A stretch of 64,000 bases of DNA from Arthrobacter roseus (GTDB taxonomy: Bacteria; Actinomycetota; Actinomycetes; Actinomycetales; Micrococcaceae), in the NCBI RefSeq assembly GCF_016907875.1, contig NZ_JAFBCU010000001.1, positions 2,232,001 to 2,296,000 of the forward strand. Reading direction: 5' to 3'. Under the pieces are notes generated by a model. It searched no databases. It worked only from the letters and a program-made list of their open reading frames with translations, and was not told where the DNA came from. Positions 33,806 to 42,279 of this stretch are shown here, one piece after another. Within the stretch, counting starts at the first letter, position 1. Each line of letters opens with the position of its first letter. A program made the translations under genes and the position numbers.

Positions 33806-34222
33806 CTATTGGGTGGCCGGTAGTAGCTCGGAGATAAGAATTTCAACACGGGCGCGAATTTCGTCCCGAATTGGGCGCACCGCTTCAATGCCTTGACCCG
33901 CGGGGTCATCGAGCTTCCAGTCCTCGTAGCGCTTGCCGGGAAAAATGGGGCAGGTATCCCCGCATCCCATGGTGATGACCACGTCCGATTCCTTGACGGC
34001 CGCCGTGGTCAAGATCTTGGGAACCTCAGTGGACATATCCAGGCCTGCTTCGTTCATGGCGGCGACGACGGCGGAGTTCACAGTGTCGGCGGGGGCCGTG
34101 CCAGCGGAGCGGACCTCTATTTGCCCTGCCGAGAGGTTCATCAGGAAGGCTGCGGCCATCTGTGAACGTCCGGCATTGTGGACGCACACGAAGAGGACGG
34201 AAGGCTTGGTGTTGGTGTTCAT
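33806..34222 (-). CDS. arsC: Arsenate reductase, LMW phosphatase type
   Basis: A 138-residue enzyme reducing arsenate to arsenite. The P-loop C-x5-R is C13-VHNAG-R19-S, and the two additional cysteines of the redox relay, C87 and C91, are in ITMGCGDTCPIFP; WKLDDPAG holds the general acid aspartate. This is the low-molecular-weight tyrosine phosphatase fold, coupled in actinobacteria to thioredoxin or mycothiol. The ATG at 34222 overlaps the acr3 stop by four bases. A longer in-frame extension upstream is antisense-like sequence through acr3 and is rejected. Confidence 0.94.
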   Translation of the reverse strand: MNTNTKPSVLFVCVHNAGRSQMAAAFLMNLSAGQIEVRSAGTAPADTVNSAVVAAMNEAGLDMSTEVPKILTTAAVKESDVVITMGCGDTCPIFPGKRYEDWKLDDPAGQGIEAVRPIRDEIRARVEILISELLPATQ

Positions 34223-35310
34223 GCGGTGACCTTCTGCGGGGTGGTAGTGGTGAAGAACTTCCGGGACCAGAGCGCGACGTAGACCAGAGCCACGAGGACG
34301 GGGACCTCGATGAGAGGGCCGACGACGCCGGCCAGGGCTTGCCCGCTGGTAACACCGAAGGTGGCGATGGTCACCGCGATGGCCAGTTCGAAATTGTTGC
34401 CCGCAGCCGTGAAGGCGAGGGTGGTGGTGCGCTCGTATCCCATGCGCAGGCCACGGCCGATGAGCATGCTCGCACCGAAGACCACCGCGAAGTAAATCAG
34501 CAGAGGCAAGGCGATGCGTGCGACATCCAGGGGTTTGGCGATGATGGTGTCTCCCTTCAGGGCAAAAAGAATCACGATGGTGAACAGCAGGCCGTAGAGT
34601 GCCCAGGGGCCAAGTTTCGGCAAAAACTTGTTCTCGTACCAGTGCCGTCCTTTGGCTTTTTCGCCGAGGGTTCGGGTGAGGAAGCCGGCGACCAGCGGGA
34701 TTCCTAAAAAGACCAAGACGGAGGCCGTGATGGCCCCGATGGAGAATTCGGCGCTGGTCGTGGGTAGTCCGAGCCACCCGGGCAGCACCTGCAGGTAAAA
34801 CCAGCCCAGAACACCGAAAGCGAAGACCTGGAAGACAGAATTGATGGCAACCAGGACGGCTGCTGCTTCTCGGTCGCCGCAGGCCAGGTCGTTCCAGATC
34901 AAGACCATAGCGATGCAGCGGGCGAGCCCAACGATGATCAACCCCGTTCGATACTCTGGCAGGTCGGCCAGAAACAGCCAGGCGAGGACGAACATGAACG
35001 CCGGAGCCAACAGCCAGTTGATCACCAGGGACGTGATCATCAGCTTCTTATCACTGATGACCCGATGGGTTTCGTTGTAGCGAACCTTCGCTAGTACCGG
35101 ATACATCATCACCAGCAGACCCAGCGCTATGGGCAACGACACTCCAGCGACTTGGATGGAATCCAGCACATTGCCCAGTCCCGGGATGAGCCGCCCCAGC
35201 CCAAGTCCGAATGCCATAGCCGCCAAGATCCATACGGCAAGGTAGCGGTCAAGGGTGGACAGCTTGGCAGTTAAGTGCCCCGTTTCAGCGGACGTCGCGG
35301 TGGTTGTCAC
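34219..35310 (-). CDS. acr3: Arsenite efflux permease Acr3
   Basis: Ten-TM arsenite exporter of the Acr3/BASS fold, 363 residues from the GTG at 35310. Signature segments are LGLLVMMYPVLAKVRY, NWLLAPAFMFVLAW, GLIIVGLARCIAMVLIWNDLACGD with the essential cysteine in ARCIAMV, and TTTLAFTAAGNNFELAIAV. An ATG nine codons earlier (35337) lacks a ribosome binding site and would fall inside the ArsR-box palindrome, whereas GGAGAG precedes the GTG by eight bases, so 35310 is preferred. Cotranscribed with arsC, divergent from arsR. Confidence 0.94.
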   Translation of the reverse strand: MTTTATSAETGHLTAKLSTLDRYLAVWILAAMAFGLGLGRLIPGLGNVLDSIQVAGVSLPIALGLLVMMYPVLAKVRYNETHRVISDKKLMITSLVINWLLAPAFMFVLAWLFLADLPEYRTGLIIVGLARCIAMVLIWNDLACGDREAAAVLVAINSVFQVFAFGVLGWFYLQVLPGWLGLPTTSAEFSIGAITASVLVFLGIPLVAGFLTRTLGEKAKGRHWYENKFLPKLGPWALYGLLFTIVILFALKGDTIIAKPLDVARIALPLLIYFAVVFGASMLIGRGLRMGYERTTTLAFTAAGNNFELAIAVTIATFGVTSGQALAGVVGPLIEVPVLVALVYVALWSRKFFTTTTPQKVTA

Positions 35311-35331
35311 AGTAAATTCTCTCCAGTCGTT

Positions 35332-35355
35332 AGACATCGACTAATCTCGATGTCT
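35332..35355. promoter_or_regulatory. ArsR operator
   Basis: A perfect inverted repeat, AGACATCGA at 35332-35340 and TCGATGTCT at 35347-35355 with a 6-base spacer (CTAATC), lies between divergent acr3 and arsR. Further TCGACGA motifs follow at 35374-35398, nearer arsR, and may form a second half-site cluster. Position and symmetry fit an ArsR-controlled divergent promoter. Confidence 0.65.
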
Positions 35356-35426
35356 TGAGTATGATGACGTATATCGACGATTGTCAATCTCTCGACGACG
35401 AGTAAAACGAAAGCGAGGTAAGGTAC

Positions 35427-35816
35427 ATGCTTCCACCAGTGGTCGCTGCAGCAACAAGCACAAGGGCTCCCGTGGATACCTCAAGCGCACCGGCAGCTTC
35501 GTGCTGCGTTTCCTCCCACGGACACGAATCCTTGCTTGGCGCGGAGGCTGAGGTCCTCGCCCTTCGATTCAAGGCGCTGGCCGATCCCAACCGCTTGCGC
35601 ATCCTCTCGATCATCTCCTCCAGTCCGGAAGCGGAGACGTGCGTCTGCGACCTGTCCGAACCGCTTGATCTGGGGCAGCCCACGGTGTCGCATCACCTGA
35701 AAATTCTGGTGGAGGCGGGCCTGCTCAACCGCGAAAAGCGCGGAGTCTGGGCATACTACTCACTGGTCCCGGGGGCACTGGCTGCCCTAGCTGCCACTTT
35801 GACTCCGAGGACCTGA
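35427..35816 (+). CDS. arsR: ArsR-family arsenite-responsive repressor
   Basis: A 129-residue winged-helix metalloregulator. LALRFKALADPNRLRILSII begins the fold. The As(III)-binding motif of the classical type is seen as ETCVCDLSEPLDLGQPTVSHHLKILVEAGLL, and an additional Cys pair (ASCCVSS, about 24-28) precedes the domain, an N-terminal extension seen in some actinobacterial ArsR. The wing is REKRGVWAYYSLV. It is divergent from acr3-arsC and should repress both directions until arsenite binds. Confidence 0.93.
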   Translation: MLPPVVAAATSTRAPVDTSSAPAASCCVSSHGHESLLGAEAEVLALRFKALADPNRLRILSIISSSPEAETCVCDLSEPLDLGQPTVSHHLKILVEAGLLNREKRGVWAYYSLVPGALAALAATLTPRT

Positions 35817-35849
35817 CCGTGCGCTCCATCAACAGAACAATCCACACCC

Positions 35850-38800
35850 TCAGACGCTGAGCTCCCGAAACCGGATGCTCGATCCCGTCCGTTCTTTGAC
35901 GACCTCCAGCTGGGCCGTGATTCGCTGCTTCATCTCGGCGACGTGGCTGACCAGCCCGACGATGCGCCCACCGTCACGCAGACCTTCCAGAGCGTCCATG
36001 ACCTGCTCCAGAGATTGTTCATCCAAGCTTCCAAAGCCTTCATCGACGAACAGCGTCTCCATTTCCACACCGCCGCTTTCCTGCTGGACGACGTCTGCCA
36101 GGCCCAGGGCTAGAGCCAACGAGGCCATGAATGACTCGCCTCCTGAGAGCGTGGAGGTATCACGGCTCGCTCCGGTCCACTCATCCGTGACATGCAACGA
36201 CAGGCCGGATTTTCGGTTGCCCGATCTGGCATCACTGTGCACCAGTGCGTATCTGCCATCTGTCATGGCTGCCAGACGCTCGGTGGCTGCGATGGCAACC
36301 TGTTCCAGCCGTGCAGCGAGAACATAGGTCCCCAACGTCATCCGGTACGTGTTGTCTCCGCCTCCACGTGCTGTTTCTGCCAACTCTCCCAGCAGCTCCC
36401 ACTGCTGGCGAAGAGGCTCTGCATCACGTTCCAGCTCCTCGTACTTCATCACATGCCCGGTGGCCTGCGTCACCGACTCTGCGAGGATCCCTGCCTGCAC
36501 CCGCGACTGGGTGTAGTGCTCCTCTGTACTCTGGGCCACTTCACGCAACTCCACGAGACCAGCCTGGTCCAGGATTGGGACCGCCTTCTCTTCGTCAGCA
36601 CGAGCAGCCTGGACTACGATCGAGTCCCCGAGCGCATCTACCTCAATGTGCTCGCGCAGACGGGCCGCGTCCTGTTCTTCGAATGACCGAACGGTAGGTG
36701 GGTCTAGACGTGCCATCCGCGCATCACTCACCGATGCGAATCCTGCATGGGCAAGTTCGGACATCAGATGTGCCTCGGCATCCGTTGCTGCCTCCCGGCC
36801 GGCCCGAGCACGCCCTGCAGCCTCCCGGGCCTCGTCGAGCTGATCACGGTACTGGGCAACTGCACGTTTTCTTTCCGCAAGAGTGTTGTGTCCTGCCCTG
36901 AGGTCAAGCAAACGGCCTTCGAGGGTGGTGATGTCTTTCTCCAGGTGTCCCAGTCGCTGCCTGGACTCCGCCAGAGAGTCCTTCAAAGTGCTACTCAGTT
37001 CTTCATCTTCCCGGATTTGCTGATCGATCCCAGATACGCGGAGCTGAACGTCCGCTAGGTCAATGGCCGCAGTTCGTGCGGTCTGAACCGCGTTCTGTGC
37101 GGAGGCGACGGCACCTGCGACGGTTTCAGAGGATTGGTCTCCCCCACGCGCAACCAGAGCCGATATTTCCTCCCTGACCAGCGACAATTTGGCAGCGACA
37201 GACTCCAGTTCGGATTCCGCAGTGTCCTGGTCTTGTCTGGCACGATCTTCATCCTCCTTTGACACCAGAGAGCCATCGCCGACGACCGCCGGGGCGGGGT
37301 GGATCTGACTTCCACATACTGGACAAGGGCGATCATCGAGCAAACGGCTCGCTAGCTCCGCAGAGGCCTGTTCCAGCCGTGTTCGCATGAGAGCTAGACA
37401 GAACGCCTTCTTATCCAGCGCTGTCTCCTTGGCCTGCACATGACGACCGCGGATATCTTCGGCCAGAGCGATGCGCGCAACGTTCTCCGCAACGGCTTTC
37501 TCTTGCAAAAAGGCGCTTTCCAGGGCCTGTTCGGCTACCTTCAGGCTGTTGGCCGCAGGGACCAGTTCAGCCGATTTTTCTTCCAGGTCCTTCTTCGTTT
37601 GACGCCTTTGGTCGAGCCCTGTCAGCAGTTCCGCATGCCGGCGTCCATCCTTCTGCACAGATTCCTGCAGCGACCGCCGCTCCTGGATGAATCCGTGGAG
37701 CCGGTGCTCATCGGGAAGGCCCGCTTCGATGGCACCGAGTGTACGGCCAGCAGCCCGAGACTCCGCGGTGAGTACATCCTCGAGAACTCGCTGACCATGG
37801 TGTGGCCCGGCGATCCATAACGAATTCTGGTTCAGGCTCTGGCGTCGAGCGGCTGTGTCCTGCTCGCGGGCCGTCGCAACCTTCAGCGCCTCCTCGACCC
37901 GGTGGAAAGAAGATGCAAGGGCCTCTGCTTTTCGGTGCAGTTGGAGGGCCGTAGAAATATCTGCTGCCTGGTCCTGCGCAGAGTTCCACGCGTGACGCCG
38001 CCGACGGTACTCGTTCAGAGCCTCGCGCCGCTCACATCGGGACTGCGCCTCCGATGAGGCGCTCCGCGCGGACTCCATCTGAACTCGATGTTCTTGCGCG
38101 CTCGCTAACATTGCGGCAGCAACCGACTTCAACTGCTCCAACATGGCGGACACCGTTAGCGATGTTGTTTCTCCAGTTGATGCATCCTCCGGGCCGGTTA
38201 TTGCAGAACCCTCTATCTCGTGGTTCCCGGCCCAGGACCCGGCATGAGCACTCCACGCTTCCACAGCTCTCTGGCGGGTACGTTCGAGCTCGGATTGACG
38301 ATCCTCCCAGACCGACCGTGCACGGGCAGCTTCTGCTCCGAGCTGTAGCTCTATTTTTTCAAACCGGTCCGTGTTGAATAATTGTTGCAAAAGATCACGC
38401 CGGGACCGCGCGTCAGATCGCAAAAAAGCTGCAAAATCTCCTTGTGGCAACATGACTACTCTTGTGAACTGCTCGCGGTTCATGCCGAGAATCGCTGTGA
38501 TCTCGGCAGCCGCCTCGTCGTTTCGAGCAGATTTTTCCACCCAGGCGCCATCAACCCATTCGCTGAGTAGCGTATGCGCCTGTTCAGTGGTGGTGCCACC
38601 TCCGCGCCTCGATGGCCGCGACCACTGCGGGTTGCGCACCACGTTGAAGCGACGTCCCCGAGCCGAGAACTCGCAGACCACTTCCGGCGCAGTCTCTGCA
38701 TCGGCATGGTCGCTCCTCAGGCGTCGACCCTCCTGGCGTGCACCCGGAACAGATCCATAGAGCGCATAGCAAATAGCGTCCAGGATGCTCGTCTTGCCAG

Positions 38801-38915
38801 CGCCGGTAGGGCCATTGAGCAAGAACAAACCATGTGCACCGAGAGCATCAAAATCGACGACTTCTCTGCCCGCAAAAGGACCGAAGGCCTGAATCTCCAG
38901 CGAATGAATCCTCAT
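35850..38915 (-). CDS. sbcC: Exonuclease subunit SbcC (Rad50-like ATPase)
   Basis: A 1021-residue SMC-like ATPase that partners SbcD in cutting hairpins and blocked DNA ends. Walker A GPTGAGKTSILDAICYALYG near residue 36, two long coiled coils separated by the zinc hook CPVCGSQIHP near 520-530, the ABC signature LSGGESFMASLALALG and Walker B METLFVDEGFGSLD near the C-terminus. It overlaps the sbcD gene by ATGA, the normal arrangement. Length and all motifs are complete. Confidence 0.95.
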   Translation of the reverse strand: MRIHSLEIQAFGPFAGREVVDFDALGAHGLFLLNGPTGAGKTSILDAICYALYGSVPGARQEGRRLRSDHADAETAPEVVCEFSARGRRFNVVRNPQWSRPSRRGGGTTTEQAHTLLSEWVDGAWVEKSARNDEAAAEITAILGMNREQFTRVVMLPQGDFAAFLRSDARSRRDLLQQLFNTDRFEKIELQLGAEAARARSVWEDRQSELERTRQRAVEAWSAHAGSWAGNHEIEGSAITGPEDASTGETTSLTVSAMLEQLKSVAAAMLASAQEHRVQMESARSASSEAQSRCERREALNEYRRRRHAWNSAQDQAADISTALQLHRKAEALASSFHRVEEALKVATAREQDTAARRQSLNQNSLWIAGPHHGQRVLEDVLTAESRAAGRTLGAIEAGLPDEHRLHGFIQERRSLQESVQKDGRRHAELLTGLDQRRQTKKDLEEKSAELVPAANSLKVAEQALESAFLQEKAVAENVARIALAEDIRGRHVQAKETALDKKAFCLALMRTRLEQASAELASRLLDDRPCPVCGSQIHPAPAVVGDGSLVSKEDEDRARQDQDTAESELESVAAKLSLVREEISALVARGGDQSSETVAGAVASAQNAVQTARTAAIDLADVQLRVSGIDQQIREDEELSSTLKDSLAESRQRLGHLEKDITTLEGRLLDLRAGHNTLAERKRAVAQYRDQLDEAREAAGRARAGREAATDAEAHLMSELAHAGFASVSDARMARLDPPTVRSFEEQDAARLREHIEVDALGDSIVVQAARADEEKAVPILDQAGLVELREVAQSTEEHYTQSRVQAGILAESVTQATGHVMKYEELERDAEPLRQQWELLGELAETARGGGDNTYRMTLGTYVLAARLEQVAIAATERLAAMTDGRYALVHSDARSGNRKSGLSLHVTDEWTGASRDTSTLSGGESFMASLALALGLADVVQQESGGVEMETLFVDEGFGSLDEQSLEQVMDALEGLRDGGRIVGLVSHVAEMKQRITAQLEVVKERTGSSIRFRELSV

Positions 38916-40078
38916 GCTCCAACCTCCGAGGAACGGACGGTCTCCAGAACACGCGTCAACGTCTCAGCCTCCTCTGTTGACGCCTCCCGGCTCCGGACAT
39001 GCTCTAGGAATCCGCAGCAGACATCGAGGTCATTCTCCGCCTCCGCCAGCTTCTGGCTGTAGGTAGCCTGCTGGGCAGGAGCACCGCCCTCCGGGGCGAA
39101 CGCCAGGACAAGTGTGTCAGGGAACCTGGTCCGCACAGTCTCCATAGCCTTGGCGGGACGCTGCCGGTCTGTCAGCGTCACCTGGCAGTACGCTTCCTGT
39201 TCTGGGACGTAGTCCGGGTTGGAGAGAATGTCCTCCAACGTTCCCTTCAAAACGGCCAGCGGCTTCAATGCCGACCACGAGACAGGCTCCACCGACGTCA
39301 CACCAGAGTGATCCACGTCGACCACATAGCCGCCCTTGATCTGCCGCGCCTCAGAAAATGAATAGGGCAGCGGCGATCCCGAGTATCGAACCGAATCGCT
39401 GAGCCGTTGTTGCCCGTGCAAGTGGCCCAGCGCCGAATAGCTGAAGTCATCAAACAGGTCCAGCGGCACGGCCCCAACACCGCCTACGCTCAGATCCCGC
39501 TCGCTCTCCGAGGTGATGCCCCCGCTGGCGAACGTATGCGCCATGACGATGGAGTGGATGACCGTATCTGGACATTGCTGCCGGCGCGCGGCAAGGTCTT
39601 CACGCACCCGGGAAAGGGCACTCCCAGTCACCGCGGCGTGGTGCGGTTCAGCAACAAGTTCCTGCGCGCACAGCCGCGGCTCCAGATAGGGGACGCCGTA
39701 AACCGCAACCTCGAACGCAGCTCCTCGAAAGATAACGGGCCGGGCAAGCTCGCTCACGGTGGTTCGCAGGTGAACGCCGCCACGTTCCATGATGCCTGAG
39801 CCGAATCCCAACCGGACCGCTGAATCGTGATTCCCGCTACTGATAACCACCGACGCCCCGACCGCCCGAAGGCGCACCAATGCTTCATTGAGCAGCCGCA
39901 CGACGTCGACACCGGGCAGGGCTCGGTCATAGACATCCCCGGAGACGAGGACAACGTCCACCGCAGAGTTCCTAACAGTTTCTACCAGTTGGTCGATGAA
40001 TGACCGCTGGGCTTCCAGCATGCCGACACCGTGAAATGAACGGCCCAGATGCCAGTCCGAGGTATGAAGAAAGCGCAT
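38912..40078 (-). CDS. sbcD: Exonuclease subunit SbcD (Mre11-like nuclease)
   Basis: A 388-residue Mn-dependent nuclease of the calcineurin-like phosphoesterase family. The metal-binding motifs are all present: FLHTSDWHLGRSFHG, VSGDVYDRALP, SSGNHDSAVR, IVMAHTFASGG and ALGHLHGQQRL. It is the first gene of the sbcDC pair and translationally coupled to sbcC. On its 5' side a short gap separates it from the aquaporin gene. Confidence 0.95.
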   Translation of the reverse strand: MRFLHTSDWHLGRSFHGVGMLEAQRSFIDQLVETVRNSAVDVVLVSGDVYDRALPGVDVVRLLNEALVRLRAVGASVVISSGNHDSAVRLGFGSGIMERGGVHLRTTVSELARPVIFRGAAFEVAVYGVPYLEPRLCAQELVAEPHHAAVTGSALSRVREDLAARRQQCPDTVIHSIVMAHTFASGGITSESERDLSVGGVGAVPLDLFDDFSYSALGHLHGQQRLSDSVRYSGSPLPYSFSEARQIKGGYVVDVDHSGVTSVEPVSWSALKPLAVLKGTLEDILSNPDYVPEQEAYCQVTLTDRQRPAKAMETVRTRFPDTLVLAFAPEGGAPAQQATYSQKLAEAENDLDVCCGFLEHVRSREASTEEAETLTRVLETVRSSEVGA

Positions 40079-40140
40079 GTGAAGAAACTACCGCGTCAGA
40101 CTGACGTTTTACTTAGCACCTGCGACACTGCTTCTTACCG

Positions 40141-41088
40141 CTACTGTTTTCCGGAGTCGGCTCTGGTGTTGTCCTGATCAAAAAAGGAGCGGGCATCCTG
40201 ATCAGAAGTCGTACCCGAAGCCGCTGGGACGTCGTCGGCTTCCGCCTCCGCTTCCGCCTCCGCCTCCGCCTCCGCTTCCGAGGATGGCTCATCCGTCGTC
40301 ACCGTACCTGCGGCCATGGGCATCTTGAAGACGTCTATGCTGCGATAGATCAGACCCGCGATGGCCGCACCCAACACGGGCGCAGCCCAGAACATCCACA
40401 GCTGGCCCAGCGCCCAGTCCTCAGAGAACAGGGCGGCCGCAGTGGAACGTGCAGGGTTGAGCGATCCGTTGCTCAAGGGGATCAGGAACGTCAGCAGAGC
40501 GATATAGGCAAACCCGATGGCGAACGGTGCCAACGCTCGGCTCCTCCCGGGCGTAGTTGAGGCCAGGAAAACGGCGACAAACACGGCCGTCGCCAGGACT
40601 TCAGCAAGAAGAACCGATGCCAGGGGGAACAAGTTTGGTGAATGTTCCCCGAAGCCATTCGCGGCAACTGAGAAGAGCGCAGACGTCTCAGGGATCTGAG
40701 GATGGCCCACCAGCATTGCCCACAACATGACGGACGCCACTACCGCGCCAACGAGCTGGGCAACGACCAACGGCAGCACCTGTACCCAACGCGTACGTCC
40801 TGCGATGGCACTGCCGAGCGTTACGGCCGGGTTGAAATGGGCGCCCAAGTAACCGAAGGCAAGATAGGCAACGATGAGGGCGAAACCAAAGGCCATCGCC
40901 GGACCAAAACCTGCCTGGGCGTTGAACATGGCCACACCCAAGCCGGCCAGCACCAGCAGGAATGAACCCGCTGCTTCCGCGGCCAGCCGGTGAAGCAGCG
41001 GCCTCGCCCGTGAGTCATGAGGCTCGACGGCACGTTCCCTGGCTACTTCTGATTCGGCGGTGGAGGTTGGGTCAGTTTCAACTGGCAT
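40141..41088 (-). CDS. Aquaporin (MIP family) with Glu-Ala repeat tail
   Basis: A 315-residue channel from the ATG at 41088, which has AAAGGA upstream; a longer frame to 41136 lacks one. Six TM segments with both canonical NPA boxes, AHFNPAVTLGSAI and NGSLNPARSTAAA, the latter carrying the selectivity arginine of water-selective channels. After the last TM (about residue 245) a 75-residue acidic cytoplasmic tail contains seven consecutive Glu-Ala pairs encoded by a hexanucleotide repeat. The channel part is AqpZ-like; the tail is unusual and of unknown role. Confidence 0.9.
   Translation of the reverse strand: MPVETDPTSTAESEVARERAVEPHDSRARPLLHRLAAEAAGSFLLVLAGLGVAMFNAQAGFGPAMAFGFALIVAYLAFGYLGAHFNPAVTLGSAIAGRTRWVQVLPLVVAQLVGAVVASVMLWAMLVGHPQIPETSALFSVAANGFGEHSPNLFPLASVLLAEVLATAVFVAVFLASTTPGRSRALAPFAIGFAYIALLTFLIPLSNGSLNPARSTAAALFSEDWALGQLWMFWAAPVLGAAIAGLIYRSIDVFKMPMAAGTVTTDEPSSEAEAEAEAEAEAEADDVPAASGTTSDQDARSFFDQDNTRADSGKQ
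40238..40279. repeat. Hexanucleotide repeat in aquaporin gene
   Basis: Seven tandem six-base units (GCCTCC or GCTTCC on the plus strand) encode the (Glu-Ala)7 stretch of the aquaporin tail. Since units are six bases, gain or loss by slippage would change tail length without breaking the frame. Confidence 0.85.
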
Positions 41089-41214
41089 GGTTGGCAGGTG
41101 TCCTTTTCTCGGTTCTACGGCGGCAAACTCACCCATCGTGCCATGCGACTCTGCGCGTCCGCTGGGAGGGTCCGCACAGCAACGTAGTACAGATCAAGAG
41201 AATAAACTTATTTC

Positions 41215-42276
41215 ATGCACACCCATGAGATGTCCTTGGCCGACCGAGTACGCGGCTGTCTGACCGGCGGCGCCCTGGGTGATGCCCTGGGCCACCTGGT
41301 GGAAGATGCCCGCTGGAACCATATCCGTCAAGATGACCGGGAGCAGCGGCTGAACAGTCCGGAAAACGTATCAGGACAGTTGCTGGTCACAAACGTCACT
41401 CAGATGACTTTGTACACCGTGGACGGGCTGCTGGAGGCACTCGAATGGGCCAACGATGGGGTTCAATCCGACGAAACTGCAGGTCTGTGGCTAGCCTATC
41501 TCCGCTGGCTCGCAACGCAGTCCGAACAGCCGCCGTCGTCCGCGCCATCCCAACCAGCCCGGTGGATTGACTTTCACGACGTACTGCACCATCGGCGCTC
41601 ACCGGACAACGTGTGCATCTCCGGACTCATGAGCGGAGACATGGGGACTATAGCCCGCCCGGTCAACGTCGAATCCACAGGCAACGGGTCGCTTATGCGC
41701 TCTGCCCCTATCGGGCTGATTCCTCACATGCCCCAAAAAGCACTGTCCCGTCTGGCCATCAACGCCTCCGCCCTCACCCACGGACACCCCGGCGCACACC
41801 ACAGCGCAGCAGTCTTTGCACTGGTGATCAATGACGTGGTTCATGGCGGACATGACATCCCGGCCGCACTGGAACGTGCAGTGGAACGCGCAGCGGAGGG
41901 CCCTGTCCCGGAGCTGGAGCAGCGGCTGAGAGCCGCCGTCGAACTGCCCGCCGATTCAGGATCCCCGGATCCCACGTCACTGACAGGAGCACTCGGCGGA
42001 GGATGGGTGGCAGAGGAAGCACTGGCCATTTCGTTCCACGCCGCGCTGGCGGCGGAACGCCTCGGTGGAAGCCCTACAGACAAATTCCGAATGGCGCTGC
42101 GCATTGCTGTCAACCACGACGGCGACAGCGGCTCCACCGCCTCCATGGCGGGAAGCATTATGGGCGCCGCCTACGGAACGGCAGCGCTGCCAGATGACGG
42201 GGCACCGTTACTGGATGTCGCCGCAGTCCTGAGCGAGGCCGCCGAGCGCTTCATCAAACTGACAGGCCTGAGGTAA
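41215..42276 (+). CDS. ADP-ribosylglycohydrolase family protein
   Basis: A 353-residue DraG/ARH-fold protein. The N-terminal block DRVRGCLTGGALGDALGHLVE matches the family start; the first metal site appears as NVTQMTLYTVDGLLEAL, and the second as NHDGDSGSTASMAGSIMGAAYG, where the expected D-x-D-S/T acidic pair is present. Family members remove ADP-ribose from arginine or other groups, or hydrolyse small ADP-ribosyl compounds. No ADP-ribosyltransferase is adjacent, so the substrate is open. It is divergent from the aquaporin gene and converges on the exonuclease-BRCT gene with a three-base gap. Confidence 0.87.
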   Translation: MHTHEMSLADRVRGCLTGGALGDALGHLVEDARWNHIRQDDREQRLNSPENVSGQLLVTNVTQMTLYTVDGLLEALEWANDGVQSDETAGLWLAYLRWLATQSEQPPSSAPSQPARWIDFHDVLHHRRSPDNVCISGLMSGDMGTIARPVNVESTGNGSLMRSAPIGLIPHMPQKALSRLAINASALTHGHPGAHHSAAVFALVINDVVHGGHDIPAALERAVERAAEGPVPELEQRLRAAVELPADSGSPDPTSLTGALGGGWVAEEALAISFHAALAAERLGGSPTDKFRMALRIAVNHDGDSGSTASMAGSIMGAAYGTAALPDDGAPLLDVAAVLSEAAERFIKLTGLR

Positions 42277-42279
42277 GCG

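Noticed and set aside
34223-34777. In-frame N-terminal extension of arsC
   Set aside because: It reads through acr3 in another frame and gives an Arg/His-rich product; ArsC starts at the ATG at 34222.
22892-35816. Genomic island boundaries around the catabolic and arsenic genes
   Set aside because: No integrase, transposase, tRNA or flanking direct repeats were seen, and base composition looks similar to neighbours by eye.
40238-40279. Short tandem repeat as a possible CRISPR-like array
   Set aside because: The units are six bases, contiguous and inside a coding frame with no spacers.
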